From: Leishmania martiniquensis
Taxonomy: Eukaryota > Euglenozoa > Kinetoplastea > Trypanosomatida > Trypanosomatidae
Assembly: GCF_017916325.1 (NCBI RefSeq)
Contig: NC_090153.1
Location: 67,001 to 131,000, forward strand
Direction: 5' to 3'
DNA: 64,000 nt
A model generated the notes under the pieces. It saw only the letters and a list, made by a program, of their open reading frames with translations. It ran no database searches and was not told the origin of the DNA. Positions within the stretch are counted from its first letter, which is position 1. Every line of letters begins with the position of its first letter. Shown in pieces: positions 45,987 to 55,490 of this stretch. A program made the translations under genes and the position numbers.

Positions 45987-46689
45987 TCGCGTGCGCGGTG
46001 GCGAGTGTGTGCTGATGACCGTGAAAGAGGGTCACTTCTCTACTGATGAACGCAATGCCGCACCAACCGCAGCAGCCGAGGCGAGTCAAAGAAGAGGAGG
46101 GAAGAGAGGAGAAGAGGGGGGAGAGGAGGGCAGTTGGAGCAGGCAAGCCGATAGAGAGAGCGAAAAGCGATGAATATAAACGATAGAGCAGTGGCGAGAC
46201 GGTGAGAAGAGAAGGGGCGGAAATGAGATATGGCAGGAAAGCTGTGTGCGCAGTAACAACGGCTGAACGGAGGAGAGCTGGTGAAGTCAGCAAGGCCTGA
46301 CACGTGGCCGCGCCTATGTGCGCATGTATCCGCGTATCTGACTCTGAAGGGAGATGGGAGCAGAGAAAAGCGCACTACACGTCCTACTCCCTGGCGCAGC
46401 CGCTTCCGCCGGATGTACGTGCAGGCCGTAGCTAACGCAGACGCAGCACGGACGTACCCGAAGCGATGGCGCGCGCGAAAGAGAGAGTAGAGAGATGCGC
46501 AAAGGCAGCGAAATGGCAGACAAGTGACCGCGGCAGCACGCGTGTGTCCTTCGTGATGCGCAGCGGTGGCACGGAGCCATGCCGTGAGCGTTTGGGCAGG
46601 GAGGAGTGTGTGTAAGCGCAGCGCGCCCACGGCTTGGGAGGCACCAGGTGACAGGAAGAAAAGGTGGGGAGAGAGGGCGAGGCGATGAC

Positions 46690-47180
46690 GATGCTTGCCT
46701 GCATGAAACGATTTGCGCGCTGCATGCGTGTTTGCTGTAAGTCAGGATGTGGGGAGGCAAGCGATCCACCAGAGAGGCCCCCGCAGGCGCGCGTGAGCAC
46801 CTTCGCACGCCGAGAGAGCGCACGAGAGAGGGGTGCGCCCATGCAGGCCTCTTTGGCAGTCAACTTGCACGTACATGTCACGTCCCACTCGATGCGGGTG
46901 GTGGACAGGGGGGAGGTCTGTGGCTTCTTGGCCGACTCCAGGCAGCGACGAGTGCGGGTAGGCACCAGCATGTCACACCTGGCCAGCGCCTGCCCCTCCT
47001 CCTCCCTCCTACTCTACTTGCTACCCCACCTCTACTCTCGCCCCTCCCCCTTTCCGAGACTCCTCCTCCCTCCCTCGCCCTGGCCATCAGCCGGTCCACC
47101 TCGCTCCGAGACAAGGGCGCAGCGCGCCGCCGTTGGGTATCAGCCCCTTCCTGCGCGCCGCCGATGAGAATACTCCCTCT
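46690..47180. repeat. GC-rich island, possible degenerate retroposon
   Basis: About 490 bases with C-rich plus strand, including CCTCC and CTCC clusters, clearly different from flanking purine-rich DNA. It is of the size and position (3' UTR/intergenic) of Leishmania SIDER elements. I cannot confirm a diagnostic signature. Confidence 0.3.
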
Positions 47181-48234
47181 CTGTAAACCATTGGTGCCTG
47201 GTGCGTTTTTTTATGTCGCGTGCGCGCGCGCACCTGTGACACGTGCGTCAGCATCGCTTAGTCAGAGGCATACTTTGACGCGTGAAGAGGTGCAGTCCAC
47301 GGCAGACCGTTACAAGAGAAAGGGGCGTGCACAGTGGCGCACCAAAGGCGCGCCCTCATCGTGCATGCACAACGAGCGAGCACACATGTAGTCCAGTGAA
47401 AAAAGCCAAGTCGCCCCTTTCTTATTCTCTCGATCCGCATCCGCCGCGTCCTCCCTAGGCGATACGCTGTCTGGCGGTGCCGCAGGTCAGAGCCACTGCT
47501 TACAAAGACACACTGGAGCAAGAGCCGAGAGGCTCTATCGCTTTTATATGCTTTCGCCCAGATGGTCGAGCCCACGTCGCAAGTGCCGCCGCAGATGTCA
47601 TGAGGGTGACACATAGTGGGAGCGCATTGGGGGGATACACATAAGTTCTCCGTCCACTGCGCTCGGTTATGCGTTGTCGCCAGTGCATCAGTTATGGCGT
47701 TAAACAGAAGAAACAGAGGAGAGCGCCGCGGTGGGGGTGCCGCCACGAGAAGAGAGAATTCATTTTTTCTTCCGTCATAGGCAGGCAAAAAAAACGTGTG
47801 ATCAGCTAAAAGAGGAAGAGCACGGCGACGCACTCCTGCGCTCGTGGACTCTGCATCATCTCCTCACACGGCGGTGAGATGCAAGAGAGCGGCGCAAGCC
47901 GATTCCCTCCACCCATACAACGCATTCAAAGCTTGCAGCGCGTCCACAACTCGTCGACGTACCAGCGAGGCGCTACTTCGGCCTGCACCGCAGGCAGGAC
48001 AGGCAGTGCTACACGAATGCCCCCCTCTCGCCCACACTGATCTATACGTCATAAGCCAGCGCGCCAGACACACAACACGAGAGCTGGCACTGTTTTTTTT
48101 GTCTGTGCACGCGCGCATTCATCGTGCAGGGGGGGGGGCATCTTCAAGCACTGCTCATGGCCGACCTCCATCAGGGCCCCTCCTAGTCGGCTCTCTTTGT
48201 CTCATCCTTCCGCATTGAAGGTGGTGCCGCTACC

Positions 48235-49128
48235 TTAAGAGGCCTTCCGCTTCACACTCGCCGTCTTAGACTTCTTCGCGGCTGTGGCAACCTTCCGCTG
48301 CTTCTTCGCTGTGAGCTGCAGCTGGTCTGAGAGGTACGCGGCGAAGGAGTCTTTGTTGACAATTTCCAGCTTCTGGTGCACCGAGCGGTGGCGCTCGACG
48401 AAGAGCTGGCGAGGCGGGTGGAAGTCGAAGGGCGCAATGTGGCGCAGAATATCTTCTACGTGCTCCCCATTCGTCGCAATCGTCTCCACAAGATCTTCAA
48501 TGCACAGCACATTGTACTGACCCAGTGCCTGCTCTAGCAGCAGGTTACCGCTAATGAGTCGCTTCGTCTGAGTCTCCTCATTGTACAGGGAGCCACGGGT
48601 GCGAAGGAGAGACTCTAGCTGTGCTCTGTCCGGCTCGCCCACAATCGAGAAGGGCGTGAGCTGCTCGATAAGCTTCTCCGTGCGTGGAGTTAAGCACATC
48701 AAGCGTCCCGAGTAAATCTTCGCGAGGCCAAGCTTTTTGAAGGCTGACGCCACCTCCGGCGGGATCTGCGACCCTTTGGCGCGCACCACCAGCCGCACCG
48801 GGCTCTCACGCAGCCTCTTCTTCAGCTCCCCGAAATTCACGCGGCGGCGGCGGCCCTCTACCTTCTCGCCAATCTTTTGAAACTTTCGCCCCTGGTTCTC
48901 TTTGCGCTGCGCGTGCTTAAGGATAGTCTGGGCAGAGATAAATTTCTTCGTCGAAAGCTTGCGCTCGCGCTTCGCGTCTAGCTTGCTCTTGTGGCGGTCA
49001 CGGCGCTCCTGCAGCTTGTCTTTGCGTAGCACACGATCAGCACGCAGCTGCTCGACCGACTTACGCTGAAGGAGAATCGTTTCCTTCACGCGCTCACCCG
49101 GCAGCCACTTCGGTGGGTTCTTCCCCAT
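48235..49128 (-). CDS. L7/uL30-family protein, RLP7-like
   Basis: A 297-residue basic protein. Residues 112-240 match the ribosomal L30/L7 fold: VRLVVRAKG, a helix ending in FKKLGL, then KIYSGRLMCLTPRTEKLIEQLTPFSI and the RTRGSLYN segment. Next come KRLISGNLLLEQALGQYNVLCIEDLVETI and HIAPFDFHPPRQ, all typical of eukaryotic L7. The N-terminal 110 residues are highly basic and helical with an RRK/KRERK pattern, as in L7 and RLP7. A Lys-rich tail (275-297) could act as a nucleolar signal. Length is closer to the ribosome-assembly factor RLP7 (about 255-320) than to L7 proper (about 250), and the family signature is fairly divergent, so an assembly factor for 60S maturation is more likely than the structural protein. 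The start is at the first ATG after the splice signal. Confidence 0.85.
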   Translation of the reverse strand: MGKNPPKWLPGERVKETILLQRKSVEQLRADRVLRKDKLQERRDRHKSKLDAKRERKLSTKKFISAQTILKHAQRKENQGRKFQKIGEKVEGRRRRVNFGELKKRLRESPVRLVVRAKGSQIPPEVASAFKKLGLAKIYSGRLMCLTPRTEKLIEQLTPFSIVGEPDRAQLESLLRTRGSLYNEETQTKRLISGNLLLEQALGQYNVLCIEDLVETIATNGEHVEDILRHIAPFDFHPPRQLFVERHRSVHQKLEIVNKDSFAAYLSDQLQLTAKKQRKVATAAKKSKTASVKRKAS

Positions 49129-49789
49129 GATGAGGGTGTAAGGGATGTCTGCGTATCTGTGCGCGTGTGTATGCGCGTGCGTGCGTGCTCCTCCACGTAG
49201 AGAAAAGGCTCGTATAGGGACAGAAGCGGAAAAGAAAAAGCTGCAGAGTCGATTCGATCCAGGAGGGGAGAGGTGAAGGGAGGTTGCCGCGGTGAGAGAG
49301 AGAGAGACAGCAGGGGAGAAGACGCAGCCGCCTCCCCGTGGTGCATTCCGTTCAGCGACAGAGCCATTCAACGTGAAGATATCGCCAACTTTACTTCACT
49401 GGGGGAGACGATTGATGGGGACGCCGGCATCTGCGAGGTTGAACTGGTCGAAACGAAGCGCGCAGAGCTTCTCTCCGTCCTCATCGAGAGACCCGATGAT
49501 CTGATTGGTGAGAAGGGCAACAGACACAATGGGCATGGGGACAAAAAAAGGTGATGAGCGCATCTTCCAGAAGAATCGTGGATGCTGCACACCCGCTCCA
49601 TCCACCAAAACGTCTCACCAACTGTTTTGTCAGACAAGTGGATTGAGCACCGCAGGGCGCAGGGCGGCGGCACCTAAGCCATCCTGCAACGTGGTGAGAT
49701 GAGCAGTGGGGAGTGCGTGTCAAAATTGAACGGCAAGCCGCCAACATGGGCTCACAGAAATCTTTCCAATGCAGCGCAGTCGTGCACGC
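49129..49789. other. Intergenic region L7-like-membrane orphan
   Basis: About 660 bases holding the L7-like 5' flank and the presumed 3' UTR of the gene ending at 49790. TG repeats lie near 49160-49185. No other feature seen. Confidence 0.6.
49209..49240 (-). promoter_or_regulatory. Predicted trans-splice acceptor, L7-like gene
   Basis: Minus strand: CTTTTTCTTTTCCGCTTCTG tract, then AG at 49210-49209, 80 bases before the ATG. Confidence 0.45.
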
Positions 49790-50998
49790 TCACTGCACAA
49801 GCCGGGAGATATGCCGCCGCGACGGTATGAGTTCTACCAGCTCGTTGTTGTGCAAGCAGAGCGCAAGCACCAGCGTTCGGTTCTCGGTGTTGCCTTCCGG
49901 CATCCTGGCACCCATCCAGCCGTAGGTACCGGCCGAGGAGCACCATGACGCAAAGATCATGTATGGCGCCTTGTAGGTATCAGCAAGGTCCGCGGCAAGT
50001 CGAGGAATATACTCTGCGACGTCCGTCGCTGCCGCCATCGACACGAGCGCCTCCTTCCTGGATAGAGGCTCGAGAAGAGAGAGTGGAGACGGTGAAAGGT
50101 CGTTCGAAGCGAGTGACGCGGCAGCGGCAGCGACGGCGTCACGGAGCACTCCTGCGGGCATGGAGGTCACCCGTAGCATTTCCTCCCACGCGTCAAAGCT
50201 CGACGCGCCGCTGCGCCACCGCCTCGTGGGGGGGCGCCTCAGCTCCGCAGCGTCGACGGCCGCGGACCAACTGCGGGTCGCATCCTCCGACACGAAGACA
50301 AAAAGGGGGTCTTTGGTGCCGCCGTCGCCCTCACCAGTTGCCCTTGCCGTCGCCGCTTCATTCGCTCGCAGTGTCTCCGGGGCCGGAAGGCTGTCCAGAA
50401 GCAAGACGCGGAGCGACTGCTGGCGCTGATCACCCATCAGCGCGCGCCGATGCGACTGCCATGCGGTGGTGAGGGTGAGCAGCCGCCCGTCATTCACTGT
50501 CGATTCATTCCCAGAGCTGGCTGCAAGAGAGGCGAAGACGCATGTCGGGTAGACCGACTGCATCTTCGCGATCCAATCTTCCAGCATCCCACTGGCGCTC
50601 AAGCGCGGCGGAGCCGATATGAGGGTGAAGTCACCGACGGCGAAGTAGTATTGCCACCGAGAGGGGAGGGAGAGTAGCTGTCTCTGTCTCTCGGCCTGTG
50701 ACGCAGGACGGCTGAGAGGGCCGCCATGCAGCAACTCCGCGTCTGCCTCTGTCAGTCGAACAATAGCCACAGAGACGCTGTGCACCACCGCCGTGGTGGA
50801 GAGCACACGCTCCGCAGCCCAGGGAGTACCGAAGATACTGTGATGATGAGACGCGACAGTCGAGATGCGCTGCTGGGCCTCGTGCGCACCTGTGTTTCCA
50901 CACCACACAACAGCGAGCACGTATGCAAAAAACACCGCCGCCATGGCAGCGGTGTGACGATCCGCAAAGTACTGCGCAATGTGACGTGCGTTGGCCAT
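49790..50998 (-). CDS. Single-pass membrane protein, unknown function
   Basis: A 402-residue protein not recognised. A hydrophobic segment at about 16-33 (TAAMAAVFFAYVLAVVWC) looks like a signal anchor, leaving about 370 residues on one side of the membrane. This large domain is Ala/Ser-rich and contains recognisable but unassigned stretches such as SRWQYYFAVGDFTLI and YKAPYMIFASWCSSAGTYGWMG, which look conserved in style. NRT near 372 and NES near 175 are possible N-glycosylation sites if it is lumenal. The ATG at 50998 is the only upstream in-frame ATG. An out-of-frame ATG lies 19 bases upstream (51017) and opens a 128-codon overlapping frame, so leaky scanning would be needed if the mRNA starts farther out. 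Possibly a kinetoplastid-specific ER protein; function not inferred. Confidence 0.85.
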   Translation of the reverse strand: MANARHIAQYFADRHTAAMAAVFFAYVLAVVWCGNTGAHEAQQRISTVASHHHSIFGTPWAAERVLSTTAVVHSVSVAIVRLTEADAELLHGGPLSRPASQAERQRQLLSLPSRWQYYFAVGDFTLISAPPRLSASGMLEDWIAKMQSVYPTCVFASLAASSGNESTVNDGRLLTLTTAWQSHRRALMGDQRQQSLRVLLLDSLPAPETLRANEAATARATGEGDGGTKDPLFVFVSEDATRSWSAAVDAAELRRPPTRRWRSGASSFDAWEEMLRVTSMPAGVLRDAVAAAAASLASNDLSPSPLSLLEPLSRKEALVSMAAATDVAEYIPRLAADLADTYKAPYMIFASWCSSAGTYGWMGARMPEGNTENRTLVLALCLHNNELVELIPSRRHISRLVQ

Positions 50999-51487
50999 AA
51001 TGATGGGTAAGAGGCATGAGCCTGTGCGCCCCAATGTACCGGTTACTCCTATGAAGGTGAGGCTACGGCAGAGATGTGGGGTAGCGCGAGTGGGAGAGAG
51101 AGGGGGGAAACGGTTGAAGGAGCTGCGCACGCTATCGCAAAGTTGAAAGAAAAAAAAACAAAAAAGATGCCGCAGTAACGAGGGTCTGAGGTCCTTTGCA
51201 CCCTCCCGCCCCTCTCCTCCTCCTCTAAGGACCGACTAGCAATGCGCGTTCACCGCAACGAGACCCGCCCGCGAGTGGCACAACGCGTATGCCAACAGCA
51301 TCAAGCCCCCCTGCCTGCGAAAAGGGATGTTCATGTCGAGCACATGCCCGCGCCGCGCGAGCGATGGAGAGGAAGATACACAGATCCAACACACAGAGAT
51401 ACAAAAATGCTGCAAGTCGACCCCGATGGGCCCTGCGCACGCGCGAAGCAGCCGACACGCTCACGGCCGCGCGCCAATTTTTCCTAC
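50999..51487. other. Intergenic region, two orphans
   Basis: About 490 bases with the splice signals of the membrane orphan and the presumed 3' UTR of the gene ending at 51488. No other feature seen. Confidence 0.6.
51063..51160 (-). promoter_or_regulatory. Predicted trans-splice acceptors, membrane orphan
   Basis: Two pyrimidine-tract/AG candidates on the minus strand: a T-rich tract with AG at 51133-51132, and a C/T-rich tract with AG at 51064-51063. Either leaves the out-of-frame ATG at 51017 in the mRNA. Confidence 0.4.
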
Positions 51488-52231
51488 CTACTTGAAAACA
51501 GGGTCACGTAGAAGCTTGTGGCGCTGCCGCCGCAGATGCGCTGCGTAGCCGTCGTCCTCGGCCGCAAGCTGCTCCTCTTCCGCCGGCTGCCGATACGCCG
51601 GGCTCTTAGCAGAGCGGTCGCGCTGCATATCCTTCAGAATGGCATCCTTTACATCGGCAGGGACGGCAGGCGACGAAAGCACATGCCCCGCCTCGAACCA
51701 ATAGTTCTCCCCTGTCGGGGTGCCGTCTTCCGTGTAGCGCTTCGTCGACTGCTCCTCTGCGTGTGCACGGCGCAGTTTATCGCTGGCGATGCCGCTCATG
51801 AAGTTGCTTAAACGATCGGCAAACAGGCCTTGCTGGTAGCGAGTGAGCCTTTCTGGGTCCTGGCCGCCAATCAGTCGACGTGCCTCAAGCAGGCATTGCC
51901 GAAAATCTGACTCGTCGTGCATAATACTGCGGAAGTAGTCAGCAGCCTCCTGTGAGTGGCGGCCGCTGTCTACGGAGTGCTGCACAAACGACATGATCCA
52001 CTCGTCCGTATCATCCAGCTGCACAGCGGCGGCGGCGGCCTTTGAAGAGGTCGAGGAGGAACACGGAGGCGGCGCAGCGGCGGGGTCGGTTGCGCCGCTT
52101 GATGTCGCATCGGGCGGAGGAGTGCGGCCTGGCGGGCTCACACATCCTTCTCGAAGGCGGCGCGTCACAGTGCACACAGCCAACGATGTAGTCGCGCTTT
52201 GGACTGCGAGGGTCCGGCGGAAGAAGCGCAT
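51488..52231 (-). CDS. Orphan protein, probably mitochondrial
   Basis: A 247-residue protein not recognised. The N-terminus (MRFFRRTLAVQS...TRRLREG) is rich in Arg, Ser and hydrophobics without acids for the first 28 or so residues, as in mitochondrial import signals. A Pro/Ala/Ser-rich linker follows to about 70. The body (about 72-240) is mostly helical and charged: DEWIMSFVQHSVDSG, YFRSIMHDESDFRQCLLEARRLIGG, RYQQGLFADRLSNFMSGIASDKLRRA. It ends in RQRHKLLRDPVFK. This pattern, short and helical with a presequence, is common among kinetoplastid mitoribosomal or respiratory-complex accessory subunits, but nothing specific identifies it. The ATG follows a good splice acceptor with no earlier ATG. 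Confident as a gene, not as to function. Confidence 0.83.
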   Translation of the reverse strand: MRFFRRTLAVQSATTSLAVCTVTRRLREGCVSPPGRTPPPDATSSGATDPAAAPPPCSSSTSSKAAAAAVQLDDTDEWIMSFVQHSVDSGRHSQEAADYFRSIMHDESDFRQCLLEARRLIGGQDPERLTRYQQGLFADRLSNFMSGIASDKLRRAHAEEQSTKRYTEDGTPTGENYWFEAGHVLSSPAVPADVKDAILKDMQRDRSAKSPAYRQPAEEEQLAAEDDGYAAHLRRQRHKLLRDPVFK

Positions 52232-53031
52232 GACGCTCAGCGTGCCCTGCCGACCCCGACTGCAAACAAAGGGTGAAGATACGGAGAGTCACTACAGAGA
52301 AGATCAAATCTTGTGTACTACACATGTTGGCAGTTACCACGCGCGCGCGTCCCCAACAGTCTGTCCGTCCTGTGTAACGTCCGCGAGAGGTGTGTTGACC
52401 AGAGCGAGAGAATGCAAGGGACTCAGAGGCAAGCGATAAAAAAGGTTTCGACAGACATCATCCACCACCCCCGCCTCTACCGGGGGCGACTGCCTGGGCA
52501 CACAGCAGCGGCGTGCACCCTGTCGGAAGACCTCCAGACAGGGCACCATCGGCGCAAGAGGCGGGAGCAGAGAGAAACAGGGGGGAGTCGGGTGTAAGCA
52601 GAGCTGCTTCCGACTCGGGGCGCTACAGAGAAGGGTGAGGGAGGGGACACCGAAAGCCGTAGCGCATCCTGTGCACTGGCGACGACAGGCACACCGGCGC
52701 AAATATCTCCGATGCCGACAGCGAAAAAAAACAATAATGCTATACCGACAAACAGACACAGAGGACACCAATACCCCCAACAACCGCAGTCGGGGAGTGG
52801 GGGAGAGCACAGAGTGACCGCGCCAACTCCGACTTTGGGTCGTGGCCGCACACCGCACAGATTTGACATGTGCAGAAAGAAACCAATGGTCAGCTCAAAG
52901 AATCCCGAAAAAAAAGGAAGCGCTCATGTATCCGATCACAGCCGCCACAGCGTCGATGGAGCAGAAGAGAACGGGTGCTCATAGCAGGGCTACACATGCC
53001 CCCTCCCCGCCACATCTAGGTTCCTCCTGCG
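52232..53031. other. Intergenic region, two small orphans
   Basis: About 800 bases with no gene. It holds the splice signal at 52260 and the presumed 3' UTR of the gene ending at 53032. Open frames on the minus strand at 52334-52869 are low-complexity and lack a credible start. Confidence 0.6.
52260..52290 (-). promoter_or_regulatory. Predicted trans-splice acceptor, mitochondrial orphan
   Basis: Minus strand: a pyrimidine-rich stretch ending TTTGTTTGCAG, with AG at 52261-52260, 28 bases before the ATG at 52231. Confidence 0.5.
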
Positions 53032-53388
53032 CTACTCACGAAGAGACAGGTGGGTTGGGGAGACGTTGTACTTGTACACGTACACATCGGGCCGATGGTG
53101 AGCACGGTACGCCTCGATCTCCTCCTCGAAATATGGTTCATCGTGAAAGCTCTCGGGCAGCGGATCGCTGAAGTTTGAGCGCGCCAGCTTGGCGAAGGCG
53201 CCGGCTTTCTTTTCCGTCGTGTGCGGCGCCCAAGAGATCCGGCGGGCGTGACTGATAGCCTCCTTACTGAAAAAGTCCTCCGTGCGCACACTGAGAGCGC
53301 GCGACTGCATGGCCATTGCTGATGACACCACAGCGCCGCCACCATTTCCCCAGGTTTGGGGAGCCAGACGGCGCAAGCCCCCCTGCAT
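53032..53388 (-). CDS. Small orphan, probably mitochondrial
   Basis: A 118-residue protein not recognised. The ATG at 53388 is the first in-frame ATG; the open frame continues about 50 codons upstream without one. The N-terminus (MQGGLRRLAPQTWG...MAMQSRALSVRTEDF) has Arg but almost no acids for the first 35 residues and looks like a mitochondrial import signal, with possible cleavage near SRALS. The C-terminal two-thirds is charged and compact: FFSKEAISHARRISWAPH, KKAGAFAKLARSNFSDPLPESF, YFEEEIEAYRAHHRPDVYVYKYN. Such small, Tyr/Phe-rich soluble proteins occur among kinetoplastid-specific respiratory-chain subunits; that is only a guess. An internal ATG (MAMQS) would give a shorter but still presequence-like product. 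Confidence 0.75.
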   Translation of the reverse strand: MQGGLRRLAPQTWGNGGGAVVSSAMAMQSRALSVRTEDFFSKEAISHARRISWAPHTTEKKAGAFAKLARSNFSDPLPESFHDEPYFEEEIEAYRAHHRPDVYVYKYNVSPTHLSLRE

Positions 53389-53685
53389 TCTTTGCAGATG
53401 TCGAGCTGAGGCGGTGTCGCGATGTGAGGATGCGACAGGTGACTCTTCAGTCCACCGCTGAGGTGCGTGTGAGCTCACTGGTGAAGCCGAAGAGAAGAGC
53501 GAGAGGACAGAGGGGGACAAGTGACGAGACGAGGGAGGCAGCACCGCAGCAGCAGAGGCAACGAGGACCTAACTACCACGGGCCATGAGAACGACCAACT
53601 TTGCATGAATCAATGTGCCGTTGGCGCTAATTCGCAGCAGCGCCTACGCCTCGATGAGTAGCAGTTGGTGCTCTTCACTGCCCTC

Positions 53686-53710
53686 ACGCCACCACCACCA
53701 CCACCACCCG
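53686..53710 (+). repeat. CCA triplet repeat
   Basis: Six or seven CCA/ACC units in intergenic DNA. Confidence 0.85.
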
Positions 53711-54769
53711 GCAGACGCCACGCTGCCTATGCACACTTGCCTGACGGTGATGTTTGTTTTGGTGCACTCTCCCTTGGCTTCCGCTCCTTGAAGGCGCCTC
53801 GGAGAAGGCCACGATGCATCTCCATCTTCGACGTTGTGCGACGCTATCGGGGAGAGCGCCCACGCTGGGTCCGCGCCTCGTCGACTCCCCGACTCTCTTT
53901 TGGTTGCTTCTTTGGCCTCGCATGGCACCTTCCACGTTTCTCTTGGATGATGAAGCAAGCCCACACACACGCGCCAGAAAACACGCGGAGGAGAGACCCA
54001 ACCCCAACACAGTCACGCGAAAAAAAAGGCGCCGAGAATAGATATGGCAGTTATTGCCCCTTTCAGAGAAAGAGAAGCCTCGGGGAGGGAGCACCGAAGC
54101 AGATGGCCCGTGGCGGAAAGCGTCCTGACTATCGCGAGTGTGCAGACGAAAGCTACCAAGAGCGCTTTTCGAGCGACGTGGAAGAGGCACGAGCGAAACG
54201 CTCTCGTTCCACACCCTGGCTTAACTCCTCTCAGTGTCCCGCATCGTCGTCTCCCTTCGCCAAAGAGCCCCAGCCAGACGCCTGCGCCACACCCGACGGC
54301 AAAGATGCCACGCTCAAAAAAAAAGTGAGAGAGCAGACAATCACTCACACAGAGAAAATGCCGTTGCACTACAAAAGAGTAGAGAAGTAAAGCGATGCAA
54401 CAGCGCCGGCACCAGTGGAAGAGGCGACACCACATTTGGAGGCACGAAGCCGACGAGGGAGTGAGAGGCACCAGCGGTGTGCCTCTCAAGGACGCCGAGT
54501 CGCGCACCAACCTATCCTCAGAAGGTCAGAGGACATGGGAGACGAGAAGATATAAACAACGAGCGGGTAAAGAAAGCGGAACGCAGAGGACTCGATCACA
54601 CTTCTATGCACCGATTGCATGCACGCACACATGCACCGGCCGGGTGCCCACTCGACTCGCCTTGAGCCTTTCCGTATTGTTTGCCCGTTTCCTCTCTTTC
54701 TGCTTTCTGTTGCTCATCGCCTGGGCCGTCCCGCCCCTTTGGCAGTAACGGCCTCCGCGCTTCTCAATG

Positions 54770-55490
54770 GCCACTCCTCCTACTCACGTGGTGCACCAGT
54801 GCGTGTGCGCCCCATGCCAGAGTGAGGCATCAGCTAGACAGGGACGTTTTCTTCACCCTCCTCCCTCCGCTGAGGTGTGCGGCTCCCCGGTGGCGGAAGA
54901 GCGCGCCTCCGTGCGCGGTGCCTTCCCGGGTGTCCCGGGCCCCACACGCTGCGTCTGGAGACGCCGAGCCGCCGCCTCCCCCCTCTCCTATTCCCTCCCA
55001 TCCCCCGCCAGTGCCGAGCCACTGCTGGCCGTGGCGGGGCGGCAGTGCCTTGGCCGCGTGGAGCGCTCAGGGCGGTGGATCGCCGCGGATGGCTGCGGTG
55101 AGGTCGTGAGCTGCGTTGCCCTGCAGCGACCCGCGACAGAGCACGTGCCCTTGCCATCCATGTGGTAGCCGAGCTGCCCGCGTGACTCGAGCGCACCCGC
55201 CCTCCCCTCTGAAGGGGTGCGCCGGGTGGACGGCGGCCGGCGCCACGCGAGCTGCTGTGTGGCAGCCTGCGGAGCGTGAGGAGGGAAGGGGGGTGGGGGC
55301 AGCGGTGGAGGCAAGTGCCGTGCACAGATGACGGAGTCGGACGCGCGGCTGCAACGCGCGTCTCCCCAGCTGCTGCTGCTGGCGCTGGTGCGCCCCACGC
55401 GAGGGAGGTGTGAGCGGCCGGGCGGGGGTGTGGGGAGCGGAGCGCTGCATCGCAGAGAGTGGGGCACTTTGAAAGGGAAAAAATGCCACC
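54770..55490. repeat. GC-rich island, possible degenerate retroposon
   Basis: About 700 bases of strongly GC-rich DNA lacking the purine bias of its flanks, with overlapping open frames on both strands and no domain. Similar in style to 22240-22625 and 46690-47180. SIDER-type origin is inference. Confidence 0.35.

Larger units (their letters stand above)
45848..48234. other. Intergenic region RRM protein-L7-like
   Basis: About 2.4 kb without a gene. It has purine-rich DNA at 46050-46280, then a GC-rich island at about 46690-47180 that may be a degenerate repeat, then evenly composed DNA to 48234, with a G-run at about 48127-48138. It should hold the 3' UTR of the L7-like gene. Confidence 0.6.
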
